Of a stretch of 64,000 nucleotides of DNA, positions 21,233-32,500 are shown piece by piece (the first letter of the stretch is position 1; every line of letters begins with the position of its first letter). The DNA comes from Marsupella aquatica (taxonomy: Eukaryota > Marchantiophyta), in assembly GCA_973895155.1 (NCBI GenBank), contig OZ316894.1, forward strand, positions 20,956,001-21,020,000, given 5' to 3'. The notes beneath the pieces are model-generated. The model saw nothing but the letters and a program-made list of their open reading frames with translations. It was not told where the DNA came from and searched no databases. The position numbers were made by a program, and so were the translations under genes.

Positions 21233-23065
21233 CTATTCTGGTCCTAGCTTTTGGGAAGGAACCTCCTCAGGGTTAGCCATGGCAAGAGATTCTGGTCGAA
21301 GGAAAACTCCCTGCTGGCCAGTGGTAAAAGGGATGGACGGGTCAATATCCATGTTCTCCTGATGGGCACTTGGGTCATGAGAATAAGTGTAAGAATGGGA
21401 GTGGAAGTGTGTACAGGGAGTGGGGAAACCAGGAGGGTTGAGGGGTGATGAGGGGCCAGTGGAATAGACTCCTTCATGAGGACTAGGAGAGAAAGATCTG
21501 GTAGTAAAGGCAGGAATCTCAGTATCAGCTAATAGCTCCTCTATAGTCAAGTCACTCATCTCTCTTAAGGCTTCACAGGTCTTTGAGAGACCCGTAAGTG
21601 CATCATCCACCTTGGTACTCACATCTACCACTAAATGGTTAATCTTGGAGAAAAGGATGGGTGTGGTGTTCTTGGCCAAATACTCATAATAAATTTGGGT
21701 CTTAAGAAGATCCAGAGAAACTATCTTAGTCAAAGGCTCAATCAGATCCAAAGATTGAGTGATACTGAGTTGGAGAGTATGCTCAAGCTCATTCTTCTTC
21801 TTACTCCTTTCCAACTGTTGTTTGAGTTCAGATACCTTCTTCTTGAGGAACTCATTTTCCTTCTCCAACTTCCTCTTATCTGTGGCATCACTCATGGTGG
21901 AGATCTTTTCAAGAATCTGCCCTGGTTTCACTCCTAACTTTTGAGAAATGTCAGTGATGGCTTTCTCCATCACAGTGGTCTTCCTCTTCACCTTCTGGAA
22001 TGTGTCTGAGATGATCTGGAAATCAGCTAGGGTGTCTAGGGAGGCATGGCCGGGTGCATCCGGAAATTCAGCCGGGTCGATGAAGGCCGGGTTGGCAAAG
22101 TTTGGGTCGAGGTTCCGGGCAGCAGACCGGGTCTTTCGAGGATTTGTCTCTGCTGGTTCCTCATCCTCACTGTCATCAGAGGTGGCTTGGGTGATATCTG
22201 GATCTGCCTCTCCATACTTTATGAAGTTGAACTTGGCCAATAGTAATTTCTTCTCCTCTCTGAATAAGACTCCTTCAAAACTATATAGATGTGCCAGGTA
22301 GCAGGAGAGGGGAGTAGGACTCTTGTTGGACAGGTTCTGTACCAACTTCCTTATTAAGTCAAAGATAAGCTTAGCCCAGTTGACTTTTCTTTCTCCCTTG
22401 TAAGCAGCAACAATGGTAGAGCCAACTCCAACAGTAACTCTTCTTGGCTTCTCAGGGTACAGCAGGGGTAGCAGAAAGCTGAAGACTCGTCTCAGACCAG
22501 GATCCAAACACTTAGAAACATTGAACCCGTCCTTACTGTTGATGGCTCCTTTGAAGTAAGGAAGGATTAGGTTGACAGCTCTTCCCACTGGACCTTCTCC
22601 TTCATCTTCCAATACAAAAGCTCTTGCAATCATCATCTGAGTCCATCGCTCAGGTCGGCCTCTGGAGGTATCCTTAAACTCAGCCGGATACTCCTTGGAT
22701 CGGATCTCTCTGATCATATCTTTGCTCTGACAACTCCAGGGTAGCTCCATCAGAGACTCACAGCCCATCCTGAGCAAAGACTCCCTCAGTTTGACCTTCT
22801 CAGCTTCACTGTCCGGAATAGCTGGCCTCAGAATTTTCATGGCAATGGGGACCTCCTTTCTCTTCGATCGTCTCACAGGGGCTTTAACCGGAGTAGGTGC
22901 AGGTGATGTTGAGGTTGAATGCCCCTTAGAGACGCGAGAAGTGGACATTCCGGCTGCATCCGCCCCTTGCTCCATAGGATTTTTGGAAGTAACAAATTGA
23001 TTTCCAATAAATGTTCTGCCTCCTCTATGGCAAGCTCTACAATTTTGCAACTTCAAAATATTCAA
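21233..23065 (-). CDS. 610-codon ORF of retroelement-accessory type, coiled coil in the middle
   Basis: One uninterrupted frame of 610 codons. The N-terminus (to about residue 75) is basic and low-complexity (PVRRSKRKEVP). Residues about 80-290 form a helical globular region (WSCQSKDMIREIRSKEYPAE, RWTQMMIARAF, FSFLLPLLYPEKPRR, KVNWAKLIFDLIRKLV, YLAHLY). Next come an acidic segment (DDSEDEEPAE), a coiled coil near 385-430 (RKLEKENEFLKKKVSELKQQ) and a Pro/Ser/His-rich tail. This resembles the putative plant transposon proteins carried as extra ORFs by large gypsy-type elements; I do not recognise a precise family. It lies in the same orientation as the gypsy fragments on either side. An alternative start is the Met before EQGADAAG. 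It is the only long TE-type frame here with no stop codon. Confidence 0.6.
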   Translation of the reverse strand: MNILKLQNCRACHRGGRTFIGNQFVTSKNPMEQGADAAGMSTSRVSKGHSTSTSPAPTPVKAPVRRSKRKEVPIAMKILRPAIPDSEAEKVKLRESLLRMGCESLMELPWSCQSKDMIREIRSKEYPAEFKDTSRGRPERWTQMMIARAFVLEDEGEGPVGRAVNLILPYFKGAINSKDGFNVSKCLDPGLRRVFSFLLPLLYPEKPRRVTVGVGSTIVAAYKGERKVNWAKLIFDLIRKLVQNLSNKSPTPLSCYLAHLYSFEGVLFREEKKLLLAKFNFIKYGEADPDITQATSDDSEDEEPAETNPRKTRSAARNLDPNFANPAFIDPAEFPDAPGHASLDTLADFQIISDTFQKVKRKTTVMEKAITDISQKLGVKPGQILEKISTMSDATDKRKLEKENEFLKKKVSELKQQLERSKKKNELEHTLQLSITQSLDLIEPLTKIVSLDLLKTQIYYEYLAKNTTPILFSKINHLVVDVSTKVDDALTGLSKTCEALREMSDLTIEELLADTEIPAFTTRSFSPSPHEGVYSTGPSSPLNPPGFPTPCTHFHSHSYTYSHDPSAHQENMDIDPSIPFTTGQQGVFLRPESLAMANPEEVPSQKLGPE

Positions 23066-23770
23066 TCGCTTTGGTGTCGATCAATGGTAGAAATGTCCGG
23101 GTTGACCTGGCCGCAGCGTTTCTGATCAACTGAAAATCGTTTTGGAAGAATTGCATCAAGATTTCGTCAACCACAATGCAGGGTCATCTAATGTGGGGAA
23201 AATCTGGACTCAATCGGGCTTGCAATAGTGATGTCCGGGTCGACCTGGCCTTCCTTCTCACAACCGATGTATCCACGATCAGAATCTCAAACTTCCTGCC
23301 TTCACTTCTAGTGGTGGAGTAGGCATTCCCCTCACAACGAATCAGTTAGTACCCTCATATCCCTGCTCTCATCATGCAATGCAAGATTGGTCCTATAATC
23401 CGGACCCAAGATCCTCTACCAAAAGGGTAGAGCCTCCTCACTCTACTGCTTAAACAGCCTAATGCGCTCGGGAGCTCAAAACCTACTAAGTTTGGCTTTG
23501 AGAGGTGTGAGAGGCCGGATCGACTCTCCTTCCTTATATCTGGATTCTGTTGTGGTCGTGCCTGTGTTTGACTTATGGTTTTAAAAACTTTGGCAATGGA
23601 TAGCTGTTGTTTAGTAGAGTCTCGGTATAAGCTTTATATCTCATTCAAGGCTTATAGTAAAAAGTTCTGGGTCGATCCTCCTTCTCTAATATCAATCCGG
23701 GTTGACCTCAGATGGGCTTGAAAGTCTCATAACACTTCAAAGTAGTCTTCAGGTCCCTCTTCAGCCTCAT

Positions 23771-24790
23771 TTGAAAGAATATGGGCGCATTCTTCAAGCC
23801 AAATGGCATCACCAACCACTCCCATAGTTGGTTACTACCAGGGAAAGTTGTTTTCTTGCGGTCCTTTGCAAGCAACAAAATCTGGTTAAAGCCTTGCCTT
23901 AGATCCACAAGAGTGAAGATGTCTGAGTCTCCAATGCTGTCAAATAGCTCCTCTGGCCGTGGCATGCGGTACCTGTCCTGGGGTGTGACCAGGTTCAGTG
24001 GCCTGTAGTCCCCACACATGCGCTTCTCTGTCCACAATCCACTGGAATCCTTCTTAACTAGCATTATTGTAGATGCTGCAAAATCTGATGTAGATGGTTG
24101 AATAAGACCAGCTTCATATAACTCTTGGCACCTCTCATCCACCAGCTGCCACTCATGCTTACTCAAACGATGTCTCCGCCTGAAGATAGGTGTTTCATCA
24201 GCCACCTCAATGGAGAACTGCATGGTCTTGCACTTACCCAAGTCCTCCATAGAGAAAGCAAACACGTTCTCATGCTTGAGGAGAAAATTCAGTAGCTGGT
24301 CCTTCTGTCTTTACTCAGGTGGTTGCCCATGATGAATGTGTAGTTGGCAACACTAGGAATAGGACCTGATATACTTGTGCTTGAAGAGCCAGAAGTGCCA
24401 GCCTCTCCACTGTCCAAGTTGCTAGCATGCTGCTGATAAGGTGATAAGGCCTCTCCAAGGCCTGTTGTACCTGTTGATCTGAGTTGGTCCACACCATGAA
24501 ACTCAGAAATATTGTCAGCCACATTACAAGGGACCTCCTCCCCCCCAACACTTGGACTGAAGCGGTGAGTGTTGAATAGAGGTAAGTGCACCTGGTTTGA
24601 ATGCCATGTAGCAGCACCATGGAGTGGTAGAGCTAGAACTCCAGATGCTAGATGAATGTACATATGAAAAAGGATGCAAGTGACCAGAAGCCAAGTGAGA
24701 GCATTAAGATCCATTACCCTGCCAAGTAAAGCATTCCTGACCAGCCTGGTGATTTGGGTGTGGCCTGTAGTACCGGAGTGGAAGCCCATA
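23771..24790 (-). pseudogene. Ty3/gypsy reverse transcriptase N-terminal fragment and upstream region
   Basis: The minus strand encodes FAFSMEDLGKCKTMQFSIEV, the strand RRRHRLSKHEWQLVDERC, STIMLVKKDSSGLW, MCGDYRPLNLVTPQDRYRMP, FTLVDLRQGFNQI and MPFGLKNAPIFFQ: the fingers and first half of a gypsy reverse transcriptase. The match to the other copy (63851-64000) stops at about 23771, before the YIDD catalytic motif. Upstream, 24289-24789 is open in another frame, so an indel separates it from the RT frame. It may be the linker or protease region, but no DTG motif was seen. Confidence 0.85.
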
Positions 24791-25824
24791 GCCCGTTGTG
24801 GTACGTCCCATGGCTCCCCAAACCCAAGAAACCCCCCAGCGCAGGCCGATTCCCGCAGGTTTTGTCCTCGGCGAGGCCGTTTCCACGGCTTAGCGGCATG
24901 GGACGTTGCTAACTTCCTTCTACTACTACTATTAACATTTTACACACATATACTAGACAAATCCTTCATCGGGTCATGAGATACGTAGCCGGCCTAATCT
25001 AGGTCTTCCCTTGTATTCCCCTCCTTCTCTTTAGGTATATTTGGATTCCGCCACCGGAATGATCCCCAATTGGCTTGGTTAAGCCGCTAAGACCTCTCTC
25101 AACTCGACACATCCAACTCTCACTCCCTTGCTTACTTCCCTTCATCTATTAGTTGATGTGGGCACTCTTCACACAAGTTAATGTGACACACAAATAGCAA
25201 AATGACTCCTTCTGAGTGAGTTATACCATGCACTTGCCATACAAACAGTACATCTCATACACAAGTTCTGCAAACTAAGCCGTGAGGCCAACTCTATTCA
25301 GCTCTTAGGCATGAGGAAACATGAATATACACAAGGGTCACTGTATAACTAACCGAGAGCTTCTCTTACTACTTGATCCCAGCCCTGCTGGTGCAACTAA
25401 AAAACTTGCTAAGAAAGAGGCCCTGGACTCAGGTACTTATCCTGGAAGTGGATCCGCCAATTCTTAGCAGCGTAAGCTTAATCTATCCTACCTGTAATCT
25501 ACCTAACTGTAATCTACCTAAGTACAGCGAGGCAGGAGCACAAGTGTTGCTCCTACCAGTGGATCCGCAATCCAACTAATCTAAGTGTCAGGGCCGTCTC
25601 CTCGTCTTGATCCTCAGCCTAAACTTGGAGATCCGAGCCCGCCCTGCCCACTCACGCCTCCTACCTCCACGTCCGCCCTTCCTAAAAGGAACGACGCCCT
25701 TGCACCGTCACGACACCGGTGGTGGATCCTCAATGGACGCCCCCGACGCTTCCCCCGCAACCACTACCGTCGGTCCTTCCTCTGACAGATTACCTACCCC
25801 AGACCTAGTCAACTCTTCATCAGC
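24791..25824. other. No gene seen; transposon-derived spacer
   Basis: Short Pro/Ser-rich frames only. The plus strand carries CAGGTACTTATCCTGGAAGT and related GGATCCGCC-containing words twice (about 25434-25452 and 25548-25570), suggesting a diverged internal duplication. Confidence 0.4.
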
Positions 25825-27480
25825 CTAACTGGGTCCACCCTCGGCTTCGGCATCAGTATCGGCCATGGCCTCCCCGGCTATGGTTTCCTCGGCTGGCTCT
25901 AGTGGTGGGGTTGCTACCACGGCTTCATCAATAGTTGTCCCGGCCTCGGCCTTGCCATCCCCACCTTCCTTGACAGGTGGATCCATTGTCGTGACCATGC
26001 CGGAGGTTGGTGACGGGTTTACCTCCTTGGTCACAACGGCTGGAGGAGCCGTATAACTCCCAAACCCAGAAGGTTTCCGCTTCTTCTTCTTCCTCCCTGT
26101 TTCGGCAGCTGGCCCCTTCCCTTTGCCACTTACCTCCGGCACCAGGGCGTGTGTCTCGGCTTGTCCTTCTGCCAGTACCACTCCTGGTAACGGGGTTCCC
26201 ACAATTGGAGTTGGAACAGATGAAGCTAAGCACTTAAATACTGCGGCCTGTTTCTTCAGCCGCTCCGTTTGGTTGTCGGCCCGCCGCTGTAAGTTCTCCA
26301 TCTTCCACGTGCTTTCCTCCAACTCCTCCTGCAATTCATCCAGGTCCTTCCTTGCCTCCTTTAGCTCCTTCTGGGCTTCTTCCAACTCTTTCTGGGCTTC
26401 CTCCAACTCTTTCTGGGCTTCCTCCAACTCTTTCTTTAAGGTAGCCCTCTCCTCCTGGGTTGCTATCAGCTCCTTGTCGAGCTCCGTAACGACCTCAGAC
26501 TCCATTTTATTCATCTTGGCATAAGTCTGGTCGAGCTGGTCGTCTTTCTCGCGGAGGCCGGCCTTGAAACTGGCCGTCATGGATGCGAGCTCTTGCTGCA
26601 GCACGATAATCGTTTGATAGGATTTCCCTAACTCGGCCTCCTTTTGCTCTAGGGCTCCGCGGATATCCTCGAGTTCGCCCTTCAACGCCCTCTCCCTTCT
26701 CTGAGTCTCCGCCATGGCCTGGTTGTTGGCTGCTATGTGGGCCTCCTCTGCGTCTCTCAGCTCTCACTTCCACTTCTCCCTATCTTTGATCGCCTCGGCC
26801 AACTCTCCTTGGGTCTGAGTCAGTTTATCCTTGATAATCTGATTATCAGACTGCGCGGTATCCAACTGCCCCTGCATGATGTTTAGCTCATGCCGTTTAA
26901 TCCGTATCTCATCTTGGGCTTTCTTGGCCGCCTTTAGGTCTTCCACCTTGGCTTCCATCTCCCTAAGCCGCTGGATGTCCTCGTCCTTCTTGCTTCTCTC
27001 CAAAGCCACCGCTTCTTCTAATTGGTGCTTCTCCAATATCTCCCTCTGGAAAAAGGGTCCCTGCTCCAACTCCTCCCCAAAGATGCTGAGCGCAAGTTCC
27101 CCACACATCTCCCCGTACTCCATGGCTCTATCTTTTAGCATAGGTGGAGTAAGTAGAGTCATCGGCATCAACCACCTCGGCCTTTGTTCCCAAGCCGCCT
27201 TGCGGATTTCTTCTATCGTGGCAAGAGGGTTGCTTCTTTTTTTGGCAAGCCGCCTGATGTCCTCCGGCCAATCTCCTCCTGGTAAATCTTTCTCCCTAGC
27301 CAGGGCTGCCTTCTCTTCCTCTCTGAGTCGCTCCTGAAACTCTTGTGCCGTCTGCTTTATGCCGTCAAAGCTTGGGGGAGCGACATCTGGTGGGGGGGAC
27401 TCGGGGCTGCTCTGTTGGGTGGGATCCCCTCGAACTACTCTTGGAAGCGTGGGGATAAAGCGGCCACAGGTTCTTACTCC
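25825..27480 (-). pseudogene. Long coiled-coil retroelement-accessory ORF, one in-frame TGA
   Basis: Two frames in the same phase (27501 to 26764 and 26715 to 25825) are separated only by a TGA at 26764-26766, giving one original frame of about 550 codons. It has a Pro-rich start, a helical segment with RRLAKKRSNPLATIEEIRKA and WLMPMTLLTPPMLKDRAMEY, then a coiled coil of more than 250 residues and a Lys-rich KKKKRKPSGFGSYTAPP segment before an acidic Ala/Glu/Gly tail. The coiled coil includes the heptad ELEEAQK repeated three to four times, mirrored by a 21-bp DNA repeat at 26366-26428. It abuts a plus-strand gypsy integrase. Antisense or additional ORFs of this build occur in large plant gypsy elements. 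Not assigned to a named family. Confidence 0.6.
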
Positions 27481-28125
27481 TGGTACATGAATCCACTGCA
27501 CCCTATTCTACCTGTGGCACCATTTGAGAAATGGGGTATTGACTACATTGGACCTCTGAAACCATTGACCCATCCTCGGAGAAACAAATACATAATCCTG
27601 GCCACGGATTATGCAACTAAGTGGGTAGAGGCCAGACCGACAACGAAGGATGATGCAATTACTATGGCTCGATTCATATATGAGCAGATCTTCACCAGGT
27701 ATGGCGCATCCCTAGAATTAGTTAGTGATAGAGGAACCCATTTTCTCAATGATATAATTAGTCATTTAAATGAGCAGTATTTAGTTAGACATAGACCTAC
27801 TACTCCCTACCACCCAAAGGCAAATGGGTTGACAGAACGAGCAAATGGAACTACAGGAAAAATATTAAACAAGACCGTAGCTCATAACAAACTCGATTGG
27901 GATGATAAATTGTTTGCTGTTGTTTTTGCTTACAATTTAGCCTATGGAGAAAGGAGAAGTAAAACAAGTCTTAAAGGCTATGCATGGGGAGGAGGCCGGA
28001 GGACATTTTGCTCCAGTAACCACCTCTAAAAAGATATTAAATGCCAGTTACTGGTGGCCCACCTTGCACAAGGATGTCTATCACTTTATCAAACAATGCG
28101 ATCCTTGTCAGCGAGCGGGACGACC
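27480..28125 (+). pseudogene. Second Ty3/gypsy integrase, core followed by zinc-binding domain (permuted)
   Basis: The core comes first: WGIDYIGPLKPLTH with the first catalytic Asp, ATDYATKWVEA, LVSDRGTHFLND with the second Asp, and TPYHPKANGLTERANGTTGK with the Glu. After AYNLAYG (about 27945) the frame shifts and an H2C2 zinc-binding domain follows: AMHGEEAGGHFAP, then SYWWPTLHKDVYHFIKQCDP and CQRAG (H-x-H, C-x2-C). In normal integrases that domain precedes the core. The family differs clearly from the PHD-type element elsewhere in the window. The left junction with the coiled-coil ORF is near 27480. Confidence 0.85.
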
Positions 28126-28311
28126 AAGGGCTAATCTTATTATTGCCCCCCCCAAGTTTTTGAACATATTTTAAACTTATTTAGAGACCAAGAAAATAAA
28201 GAATCTTGCAACAAATGACCAAGGGCTAATCTTATTATTGCCCCCCCAAGTTTTTGAACATATTTTAAACTTATTTAGAGACCAAGAAAATAAAGAATCT
28301 TGCAACAAATG
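28122..28311. repeat. 95-bp tandem duplication ending the permuted integrase
   Basis: Two almost identical units (28122-28217 and 28218-28311) each hold CCAAGGGCTAATCTTATTAT, a run of seven or eight C, and GAGACCAAGAAAATAAAGAA. The first unit still overlaps the end of the integrase zinc domain. Confidence 0.92.
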
Positions 28312-29556
28312 ATTCTATCTATTTTTGGTTCATTGTTGCCCCATCTTTGTTTTTTGTCGACTCCATTTTTCTGTTTTGTCTTTATTGAGAGTTATGGTCT
28401 AGAGGCTTCACTCTACACCATAACCATCAAAAGTAGCATTGCCCTTTATTGATAAAATTACCGGGACGCCAGGGCGAGAGCGGGGTGGGGCATGGAGGTG
28501 AGGTCCTGCTAGGACAGGTACCATGCAGGACACAAACAGAGGTAGGCAAGGAGGGACGGGGCGTGCTGTTGAGTTTGGACCACTAGAACACACAACTGGC
28601 CGGGCGGCCTGGCCTACATATCTCCACAAAATTTCATTGAGATGAAAAGCATCAAGGTATCGTATCACAAGAAATCGCCGTTCGAAACGTTTCTCCGGCA
28701 CGCATCTCAACAGCCTTCCAAGAGGACACCAATTCGACACACAAGTAAAATCCTGCCATCAAGAGGAGACAAATTGAGGATATACATATAAAAAGTAGAC
28801 TTGGCCCCTCCACACACCAAAACACATCTTCAATAAGCTAATTTCCATATTTGTCTGCATGAAAACTTGGCCAAGTTCTCCAAATATTCTTGAATTTTTT
28901 TCATCTGAGGAAGTATACCTATAGCGCTATGCTCCCACAACCACCTCTTTCGACTGAGCCAGCCAGCTAATTAAGAATTGGAACACGGTGGTGGTGGGGT
29001 TCGGATGTACATTTCTGAGCCCTGTTTGAGGTCACTATTAAGTACATACTAGTATCCAAATTGAGTTGGACGTTATCAGGTTCACTGCAACATCATTGTG
29101 TAGTGTACATGTTCTCTGCTCCGGAGGAAGTGATGAAAGCAGCCAATCTCAGGTAAAAGAGCTTGACCTTTCAAGAGGCATACAAAATCTTCTTCATTGT
29201 ATCAGCTCAGCCACGCCTGAGGCCTCAGCAGGCACCACTTTCATGCAAAACAATGGGTTCCTGCATTGGCTGGAGAGAAAACTGGTAATGGAAGCGGACT
29301 ACCAGGTCTCACTAATTATCTCACAGCCGAGCTTTTGCATATAGGGAAAAGCAGCTCTCCTACTGTAGATCTAAAGAGAAGCCAACCCCTGAGAATTACG
29401 ATCTTCAAGTTGTACAGTGTCAAGGGAGAGAAGGTATTGTGAAGAGAGGAGGCGATAGACTTCTTCTAAACTGGAAGGTGGAGTCCCATTCTTTCGTCTG
29501 GCTGGCTCCTTCAGTTGCATGTGATGTAATAAGAGAACAAACGTGTCGCCAATAAC
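28312..29556. other. No gene seen between the integrase and the kinase 3' end
   Basis: Contains a 110-codon minus frame (28408-28740) and a 92-codon plus frame (29066-29344), neither with recognisable motifs. It may include the 3' UTR of the receptor-like kinase, which ends at 29557. Confidence 0.4.
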
Positions 29557-32500
29557 TTAACCTCGGGGTGGCGTTGAAGGGCTGTTGTTCAGTCCAAGTG
29601 AAAGCCAGGACAGAGGTCTTGTAAAAGCTCCTCCGCTGGAAGATCGCCGGACGGCCTTGGGGACATCTCTCCTGCCTATGTCACCATTGTCCAGACCTTT
29701 CTCACCGTGCAGAAAATGTTTGGAAAATTGCTCCAAGTCATTGATATCAATTCTCGGGTCTTCAGAGATCGCGCTTGGCGACCTGCCTCCACTTCCTTCA
29801 GACGCTGAGTCACTGTCACTGAGGTTGATGGCCACGGAGCCTGGTCGACTTTCATATTCTGCAGACAGAAACAAGTTTTTCACAAAGATTGTTTGGTCAG
29901 TGAGATGATCGGCACCAACTCGATCCGCATCAGCTCTTTGGACTATGATTATCAACTATGGGAATAACGTAAGACTCTATTGGGCGACCAGCAGATCTCA
30001 TTGAATCTCGCCTTAATTAGCTGAAAGAATGAGTGTTTAGCTGACGAGCGGGGTTTGGATCTCTTGACTTTACCTGCTTTGATGACATGAAGAGTCTGCA
30101 CAACTTCACCGATGGTGGGCCGCGTTCGGGATTCCATGTCGAGACACAGTCTGGTCATTCGCAGGAAGAGCAGCACGGAATCTCGTATACGAGACAGATC
30201 CTCTGGCATAGATGGATCAATCAGCTCAGTGATCCTCTCTTGATCTAGAAGAGTCCTGGCCTGGAAGAAACAATGTGATCCACTCTCGTTAGAAATCTAA
30301 TTTCGACGTTAATTCACCTGTCTTGGGTACAGTGCAGAACCTGATAGATCACCCCAGCGAACCCCAACAGGAAATTACTCTAGGTCAGCAGAATTCTTCT
30401 TCTCTTCATAGCTACGCATTGCAGATTAAGACTAACCCAGTTGACAAGACTCTGATCCTTGTCTGGTTTGGCAAAATCCAAGGTTTTTCGGCCGCTCAGT
30501 AGCTCCAAGAGTACCACTCCAAAACTGTACACGTCGCTTGCGCTGGATACTTCTCCTGTCATCATGCTCTCCGGGGCGACGTATCCCAGCGTTCCAATGG
30601 CACCAGATCTCGAAGGTGTGCAACAGAACCTGCCGGGATCATCCATTGCGCTGGACAGCTGCTTTGCAAATCCAAAATCACATACCTGCCAAATTCATGG
30701 AGTTAAGTATCGTACCTTGCAAGTCAAGGATTACATATTGTGTAGAAAACATTGAAGGAGAGACCGGACTAAAGAGAAAGGAGAGAGAGACAGAGAGAGG
30801 TTGGACGTCAAGCAGAATAGAGTCATTGCAGGTTATTGTCAGGACCTTGGCATGAAAGCCTCTCGTGAGGAGAATGTTTGCAGATTTAACATCTCGGTGC
30901 AGCACAGCGGGACGTTGCATATGCAGATGCTGGACACCCAAAGCAGCCCCAAGCGCTATCTTTACTCTGATTGGCCAGGAAAAAATCGTCCGAGGCTTCC
31001 CATTCTCTGCAAGTACCAAAGTGAAAGAACATCCAAAAAATTTAGCACAAGGGGAGACATCTCTTTTAAACCAGACATTCGAAAGGAAGTGTGGTGTTAG
31101 TTGAAACCCCTTACTTTCCACTGAGGATGTTACAGGCAGCAGTAGTATTGCTTTGCCTGCGCTAGAGAAAGTGAGAATCATTTAGACCTAGACGAACGGC
31201 ACCTGAGAATCGTTTAGAATTAAAGCTACATTATTGTCGAAACGGACAATGAGGTATCTTCTACTTCGCTCTCATTCATTCGAGAAACTGTGAGATGGTG
31301 AAACGTAAGGTTCAAGAACTCGAGGAGAGAATTTTTCAGCTGATTCCCACTACGACTACCAAGGAGAGAACGTTTCAGCTGATTCCCATTACGACTACCT
31401 ACTCAGGGCATTTCCTCACGATCGAGGATCTCACGCGCGTCAGGGTACATCCTGTAGCTCTCTGATGGAACCGCATGATTGTACCTTTACGGTCAGTCAG
31501 ATCCCTTCGATTACAAACCGTGCAATCAACAGTATGGAAAATCTGAGGGCGATTCACGATTTGAAACGTCAAAGAGACAATCATCATCTCTAAAATACAA
31601 ACCAATTAACAGTATGGAAAATCTGAGGGCGATTCACGATTTGAGATGTCAGAGAGACAAATCATCTCTAAAATAATCAACATCATTGTCTATACCAATC
31701 TATCAATTTACTGCAGCAGACTCGGTCCGTGGTTGGTCACGCCAGAACAGATTCTATTGGGAAGGGGAACGTTCACGACTAGTGAGATTCAACGCTCTAC
31801 AATTATTTTTTTAAAGCATGGACTGTACTGGAGATACTGCAGTAATTGACAGTTTACGTTCCGGAGGCTTCCTTTCTCTCTTGACAAAAGATGATACAAA
31901 CAGTTTGATCAGTTACATTACAGTGAAAACGTACGTCAAATCAAAACTCTCAAAGAGTCAATCATTGATCTATTGAGTTCGTACGATTTTCTTTGGGCAT
32001 CGGGGATTCGGACCCCTTCACGATAGACACCGTCACCGGAACATTCAACCCAACGAGCGAGTCAAATCACTAAACTGTGAATCTAGTGGGTATGATTGAT
32101 TGTAGGAGAACTTACCACCATGCAGATGGTCGGAGAGGCTCCCATTGGTGACGTGCCTGTATACCAGAAGTAGTTGTTCATCCACAATACAGCTCCCCAG
32201 AAGTCGCACCTGCAGTGGGAAATCCATATTCAATAGTGAGCCATAGTTAGGACTGTTGTTCGTCGCTTGCAATGGCTCGGCTTCCAGTGGTTTAGCCAGG
32301 TAGTTTCACTCACATGTCACTGCATGTCCATTCTGACATTTAACAAGGGATGTAAATCATGCATACTTATCAATAGATGCAAATTTTAGTGGGTTTGCAT
32401 TATCAGGTAATGCAAACCCCGGTTTAGTGCACACCAAATCCGTCTTCCCGGGAGTGTGCACTTATTGAAGTGTAGTTGAAAAACTAGAACATGGGTCTTG

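Noticed and set aside
21759-22301. Plus-strand frames opposite the 610-codon ORF
   Set aside because: Antisense shadows of the longer coiled-coil frame.
28408-28740. 110-codon minus-strand frame near the kinase 3' end
   Set aside because: Arg/Pro-rich without recognisable motifs, not in frame with kinase exons, and the kinase has its own stop at 29557.
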